This document shows, piece after piece, positions 4,496-7,673 of a stretch of 7,673 bases of DNA; the stretch's first letter is position 1; every line of letters begins with the position of its first letter. The position numbers were made by a program, and so were the translations under genes. A model generated the notes under the pieces. That model was given only the letters and a program-made list of their open reading frames with translations, was not told where the DNA came from and did no database searches. The stretch lies in assembly GCA_027068245.1 (NCBI GenBank), contig JAMOUF010000200.1, positions 1-7,673 of the forward strand. The letters are read 5' to 3'. This stretch comes from Campylobacterales bacterium (lineage in GTDB: Bacteria > Campylobacterota > Campylobacteria > Campylobacterales > Nitratiruptoraceae).

Positions 4496-6670
4496 ATGCG
4501 CTATTTTTTTTACATACTCTTTATCGCCTCTATGGCATTTGGAAAGAGCGTTAGCTATAAGTCCCTGCACCAGGTGCCGGAGTTTGTAACCAAAGAGGTG
4601 GGTTTTAAAAACCAGGTTCTACACGCAAGCAGCAGCCACTATGGGGGCAGATATGAAATGGTAATTTCCTATACTGACCGTACCTATAGAGGGGAGCATA
4701 CCATATGCCTGGAGGACTCAAAGGTGAAATGTATGCATGAGCCAAATCCCCACAAAAAGAGGTGGTGCGCTCCAAAATGGTACAGATACAGGGTATACCT
4801 CCCAAAGGGCAGCGAGATACGCTGGCGGCTCTCAGCTACGCGAAACGCCACCTATGTTGCCCTCTACTACTTTGTCCCAGACGGCTCTCAGCCAAAAACG
4901 GTGGATCTAAACAACTTCAAAGCCGCCTACTATGAAATGTTCTGGGGTGATCCGTATTACTATACAGATTTTCCAGATCAAAAGAGCAGCGACGCCTACC
5001 TCTTTGAGGGCTATAATGTCCTTTTTAAAAAAGAACAAGTAGAAATCCAAACTTACATGGTTTTTGAGAGGGTGCCAAAAAGCGGATGGCTCTACATCAA
5101 CTACATCCAGGCCGGCGGGCATACCGAGCCATCATACCAGGGCTTGGTGCCTTCAGCATATCCTGGTATATATGTTAAATACAGTAATCTGCCAAAAGAT
5201 AAAGAGGCGTTTATAAACTCCCTCACCCTTGATCCCTACGGCGACCCGGTGGAGAATTTCAGCACCCTAAAAGAGGTTCAAAAGTCATGCTCGGCAAGAT
5301 TGGTTTACGATGTAAAGGGAACAGGGCTTGACGGAAGGGAGCGCTTTGACGTAACCCACTCCCTAAAGGGCGATATCTTAAACTATGTGGCAAAGTTTTT
5401 CTCCGGAGAGAACATCATCAAAGGCATCAAAAAAGAGGGAGTAGATGGGGAGATAAACCACAACATCACCATCAGCGCCCATCTGGACCCATGCCTGCAG
5501 ATAGTAAGGACAAAAAGCTCAAAAGAGAGAGGAGAGTTTTTCTACTCTAAAGATGGAAAAGAGTGGAGCAGCGAGCTTTTGGCCGATGGCCACTATCTAA
5601 AGTATGAGCTCTCCAGCCCTGACAGCAGCGACGTGGTGATGGATAAAAAAGAGGAGCTTACGCTAAGTATCCAGACCAGGCTCTCTTCCCAGTGCGATGA
5701 TATAACCTCTACTTTCAAAGCGGAGTATAAAATAGGCGAGGATAAAAAGGAGATATCAAGAAGCGTACACAGAAAAGTTGCCTCAAATTCTTCCAGCAGC
5801 TCCAGCAGGCCGGTAAATACCGCCCAAACAGGTGACGACGCGGCGGATATACGCTACTGCCAGATGATTTTGCAAGGAGAGCCCGTTTTGGATGAGAACG
5901 GACGCTACGTGAAGTGTGACACCTCAGGCAAATCCTCCAGCAGCTCAAGCAGGCCCGCAAATACCTTTAACGGCGGTTCTGGCAGCTCAAGCAGGCCGGT
6001 AAATACCGCCCAAACAGGTGACGACGCGGCGGATATACGCTACTGCCAGATGGTTTTGCAAGGAGAGCCCGTTTTGGATGAGAACGGACGCTACGTGAAG
6101 TGTGACACCTCAGGCAAATCCTCCAGCAGCTCAAATCCGGATACTGTCAAGATAAAGAAGGTTCTAAACGTCATAAAAGAAAGGCCCCTGGATATACACG
6201 GCTACTTTACCCACTACGGGGATGGGGCGTATGACTGGCTATACATATCCAGAAGTAAAAAAGTTTATAAACTTGAGGGTATGGATGAAAACGGTTATCT
6301 TGAATGGTTGGATTTAAATCTATATATCAAAAAAGTTGAGATGAACAATGATAAGTCCAAGGTAACTATCTCTATGAAAAGCACCGGGGCCTACAACGGA
6401 CTAACAAGAGCTTTAGATCCGGATACTGTCAAGATAAAGAAGGTTCTAAACGTCATAAAAGAAAGGCCCCTAAATATACACGGCTACTTTACCCACTACG
6501 GGGATGGGGCGTATGACTGGCTGTATATAACGGCAAACAGAAAAGTGGTAGCCAAACTTGAGGGTATGGATGAAAACGGTTATCTTGAATGGCTGAAGTT
6601 AAGCAAGTACGTAGAAGTGGAGATGGATGAGGATAAGACATCCGTAAAAATTAAAGAAAAAAATAATTAA
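4496..6670 (+). CDS. large secreted modular protein with duplicated Cys-loop and C-terminal domains
   Basis: A 724-aa exported protein; AGGA at 4485-4488 supports the start. The signal peptide ends near AFG (residue 16). Residues 17-250 form an aromatic-rich, probably beta-structured domain with Cys71, Cys79 and Cys91. Residues 255-425 form a second domain with Cys265, Cys333 and Cys400 and a GEFFYSKDGKEW segment resembling SxDG motifs of DUF11-like surface repeats. Ser-rich linkers then separate modules. Module A (about 437-480 and 499-542) holds a CQM...YVKC pair that could close a disulfide loop. Module B (about 548-610 and 641-704) contains HGYFTHYGDGAYDWLY and KLEGMDENGYLEWL. Both duplications are almost identical in DNA, hence recent. 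No enzyme motif or C-terminal anchor is visible. It heads a compact unit with a membrane protein gene 12 nt downstream and then a subtilase gene. It may be an adhesin or matrix protein; I do not recognise the family. Confidence 0.88.
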   Translation: MRYFFYILFIASMAFGKSVSYKSLHQVPEFVTKEVGFKNQVLHASSSHYGGRYEMVISYTDRTYRGEHTICLEDSKVKCMHEPNPHKKRWCAPKWYRYRVYLPKGSEIRWRLSATRNATYVALYYFVPDGSQPKTVDLNNFKAAYYEMFWGDPYYYTDFPDQKSSDAYLFEGYNVLFKKEQVEIQTYMVFERVPKSGWLYINYIQAGGHTEPSYQGLVPSAYPGIYVKYSNLPKDKEAFINSLTLDPYGDPVENFSTLKEVQKSCSARLVYDVKGTGLDGRERFDVTHSLKGDILNYVAKFFSGENIIKGIKKEGVDGEINHNITISAHLDPCLQIVRTKSSKERGEFFYSKDGKEWSSELLADGHYLKYELSSPDSSDVVMDKKEELTLSIQTRLSSQCDDITSTFKAEYKIGEDKKEISRSVHRKVASNSSSSSSRPVNTAQTGDDAADIRYCQMILQGEPVLDENGRYVKCDTSGKSSSSSSRPANTFNGGSGSSSRPVNTAQTGDDAADIRYCQMVLQGEPVLDENGRYVKCDTSGKSSSSSNPDTVKIKKVLNVIKERPLDIHGYFTHYGDGAYDWLYISRSKKVYKLEGMDENGYLEWLDLNLYIKKVEMNNDKSKVTISMKSTGAYNGLTRALDPDTVKIKKVLNVIKERPLNIHGYFTHYGDGAYDWLYITANRKVVAKLEGMDENGYLEWLKLSKYVEVEMDEDKTSVKIKEKNN
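5804..5948 (+). repeat. module A copy 1, 145-bp in-frame direct repeat
   Basis: This copy matches 5990-6134 with an offset of 186 bp (62 codons). The only difference I find is A at 5867 against G at 6053, an Ile/Val change. It encodes RPVNTAQTGDDAADIRYCQM and the following Cys loop, with Ser runs at both ends. Confidence 0.93.
5990..6134 (+). repeat. module A copy 2, 145-bp in-frame direct repeat
   Basis: This is the second copy of the 5804-5948 module, separated from it by 41 bp encoding an extra Ser/Gly/Asn linker. It ends exactly where module B copy 1 begins. Confidence 0.93.
6135..6307 (+). repeat. module B copy 1, direct repeat of about 173 bp
   Basis: The first 106 bases match 6417-6522 with two mismatches (Asp/Asn change). 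After a diverged stretch, 6269-6307 is identical to 6554-6592. The offset rises from 282 to 285 bp because copy 2 has one extra codon. It encodes DTVKIKKVLNVIKERPL and the HYGDGAYDW segment. Confidence 0.9.
6417..6592 (+). repeat. module B copy 2, direct repeat of about 176 bp
   Basis: This copy lies at the C-terminus of the 4496-6670 product and carries YITANRKVVAKLEG where copy 1 has YISRSKKVYKLEG. Conservation is high at both ends and low in the middle, which suggests either partial gene conversion or selection on the two conserved blocks. Confidence 0.9.
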
Positions 6671-6682
6671 CGGTTGGAATCG

Positions 6683-7291
6683 ATGAATAAAAACATACTT
6701 CTATCAGCGGCGGCGGCAGTTAGCCTGCTGGTTTTGCTTTTTGTCATGTTCTATTCTCCCCAGGAGGAGGTATTAGTAAGAAAGGACGAAACGGCCCATA
6801 TAAGCCCTGAAAAAAAAGATATCTCTATCACCCACCACTCCTCCTCCCCACAGATAAAAACACAAAAGGTTGCGGCTAAAAAGCCGCAGCGTAAAATCCG
6901 TAAAAAGCGGGATGTTAATACTTCTATAAAATATGTGGGGATGGACCACTATAAAAAGTATGTTATCGCTTTGGTGGACGAGAACCCCGAGGATAAAGAT
7001 ATAAATGTGGCTAACAGCAGATACAGGATCGTGGATGGTGAGATAGACAAAAAACAGTTTATCATCAAAGTGCCTGAAAAGATTTTAGACAGGCCAAATC
7101 TAAAGTTATATATAAAAGATATAAAAAGCGGAAAATCCGTAAATGTTAACGCCGATTTCTTAAACGAACTGGCCGGTATGCCAAAAAGTACTATCTATAA
7201 AGTAAATATAGATACCACCGACCCGGATAATGTTGTTACCAAAGCGATTGTGCCAAGTGGTAATGGGGCGTTTGTAGGCATAAAAAGATAA
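6683..7291 (+). CDS. single-pass membrane protein ending in GAFVGIKR
   Basis: I place the start at ATG 6683 (202 aa) because GGAA at 6676-6679 is a usable ribosome binding site at normal spacing. The alternative TTG at 6674 would add only three residues and has no good site. Residues 5-24 form an uncleaved-looking hydrophobic anchor. A Lys-rich linker (about 26-76) contains a basic cluster, KKPQRKIRKKRD (66-77). Residues 82-190 look like a small alpha/beta domain, including YVIALVDENP, QFIIKVPEKI and LKLYIKDIKSGKSVNV. The C-terminus is GNGAFVGIKR (193-202), nearly the same as the end of the 206-1612 lipoprotein although the rest is unrelated. A DVNTS sequon lies at 77-81. The protein is probably anchored in the inner membrane with its C-terminus in the periplasm. 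It lies between a secreted modular protein and a subtilase, so a role in exporting, anchoring or processing the former is possible. The family is not recognised. Confidence 0.85.
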   Translation: MNKNILLSAAAAVSLLVLLFVMFYSPQEEVLVRKDETAHISPEKKDISITHHSSSPQIKTQKVAAKKPQRKIRKKRDVNTSIKYVGMDHYKKYVIALVDENPEDKDINVANSRYRIVDGEIDKKQFIIKVPEKILDRPNLKLYIKDIKSGKSVNVNADFLNELAGMPKSTIYKVNIDTTDPDNVVTKAIVPSGNGAFVGIKR

Positions 7292-7304
7292 AAACCTGTA
7301 TAAG

Positions 7305-7673
7305 ATGAAAAGCGTAAAAGTTCTATTTGTCGCTATATTCCTGGCCTTTCCCCTTCTGGGCTGGGAATACTACCATAACGGCTCTTTGGAGAGCCTCACC
7401 CCTCTTACCCAAAGAGGCTCTTCCAACACTGTCTACTTTCTAAATTCAAGAAACCAGAAAATCGGAGCTTCAAACACTTTTTTGTTTTTGCCAAAATCAA
7501 AGGAGTGTGAGGAGAAGATTTTAAAAAAGTATAAATTCAGATATACACATATAGGCAATATCATAAAAGCCTTTGCCAAGAACCCGAAAGAGGCTTTCGA
7601 GCTTGCCAAAAAGATATATGAAAGCGGTTGTGTGGAGTTCTCCCATCCCGACTTTATCCTGCCTGCAAAAAAG
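7305..7673 (+). CDS. subtilisin-like (S8) serine protease, N-terminal part only
   Basis: The gene is open to the window edge; 123 codons are visible. A signal peptide (MKSVKVLFVAIFLAFPLLG) supports this ATG despite a poor ribosome binding site. Translation may be coupled to the preceding gene, which stops 13 nt upstream. Residues 20-123 resemble the propeptide region of fervidolysin-type subtilases. A beta-strand start (NTVYFLNSRNQKIGASNTFLF) leads into CEEKILKKYKF, then NPKEAFELAKKIYESGCVEF, then SHPDFILP (113-120). This last part parallels the V-x-x-A-x-P-N/D-F/Y end of such propeptides just before the catalytic domain. The Asp/His/Ser triad would lie outside the window, so activity cannot be judged. 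As an exported protease at the end of a surface-protein unit it may mature or trim the neighbouring products. The propeptide match is from memory. Confidence 0.78.
   Translation, partial: MKSVKVLFVAIFLAFPLLGWEYYHNGSLESLTPLTQRGSSNTVYFLNSRNQKIGASNTFLFLPKSKECEEKILKKYKFRYTHIGNIIKAFAKNPKEAFELAKKIYESGCVEFSHPDFILPAKK

Noticed and set aside
6674..6685. TTG at 6674 as start of the membrane protein
   Set aside because: It adds three residues and has no Shine-Dalgarno, while ATG 6683 has GGAA at suitable spacing and gives a normal anchor.

Overview
The window reads like accessory chromosomal DNA of a Campylobacterota (epsilonproteobacterial) organism, of the Sulfurimonas/Sulfurovum/Hydrogenimonas kind. 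This is inferred from the Lys/Ile/Ser-rich proteins with many ATA and AGA codons, TATAAT-type -10 boxes (two of them extended by TGn), and the style of the envelope protein families. All genes are on the + strand. No tRNA, rRNA, transposase, integrase or CRISPR array is visible.

Layout. (1) Positions 1-131 hold the 3' end of an upstream gene, probably with a disturbed reading frame. (2) A good sigma70 promoter (137-165) drives a 468-aa lipoprotein (206-1612) with an EF-hand-like domain, Ser/Glu-rich linkers, two CLPG(Q/E)xCG loops and a C-terminal GAFVGISR. (3) A 128-nt leader with a possible promoter and a hairpin precedes a two-gene unit: a short SurA/parvulin-like periplasmic protein (1741-2454) and, overlapping it by ATGA, a small lipoprotein (2451-2912). 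(4) A strong extended -10 promoter beside an 18-bp perfect palindrome, a 5'-UTR hairpin and an excellent Shine-Dalgarno precede a monocistronic secreted protein (3051-4397), which ends at a GC-rich hairpin terminator. (5) A tightly packed unit follows. It encodes a 724-aa secreted multidomain protein (4496-6670) with near-identical internal duplications, a single-pass membrane protein (6683-7291) ending in GAFVGIKR, and the start of a subtilisin-like (S8) protease (7305 to the window end, only signal peptide and propeptide visible).

How the genes may work together. Every complete gene product carries a signal peptide, lipobox or N-terminal membrane anchor, so this is a cell-envelope/surface locus with its own folding helper and protease. 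The most striking signal is that the lipoprotein and the membrane protein, otherwise unrelated, end in nearly the same residues (G-x-GAFVGI-x-R). This may be a C-terminal recognition tag, and the adjacent S8 protease is one candidate to read it. That idea is inference; the shared tail, duplications, promoters and gene order are seen directly.
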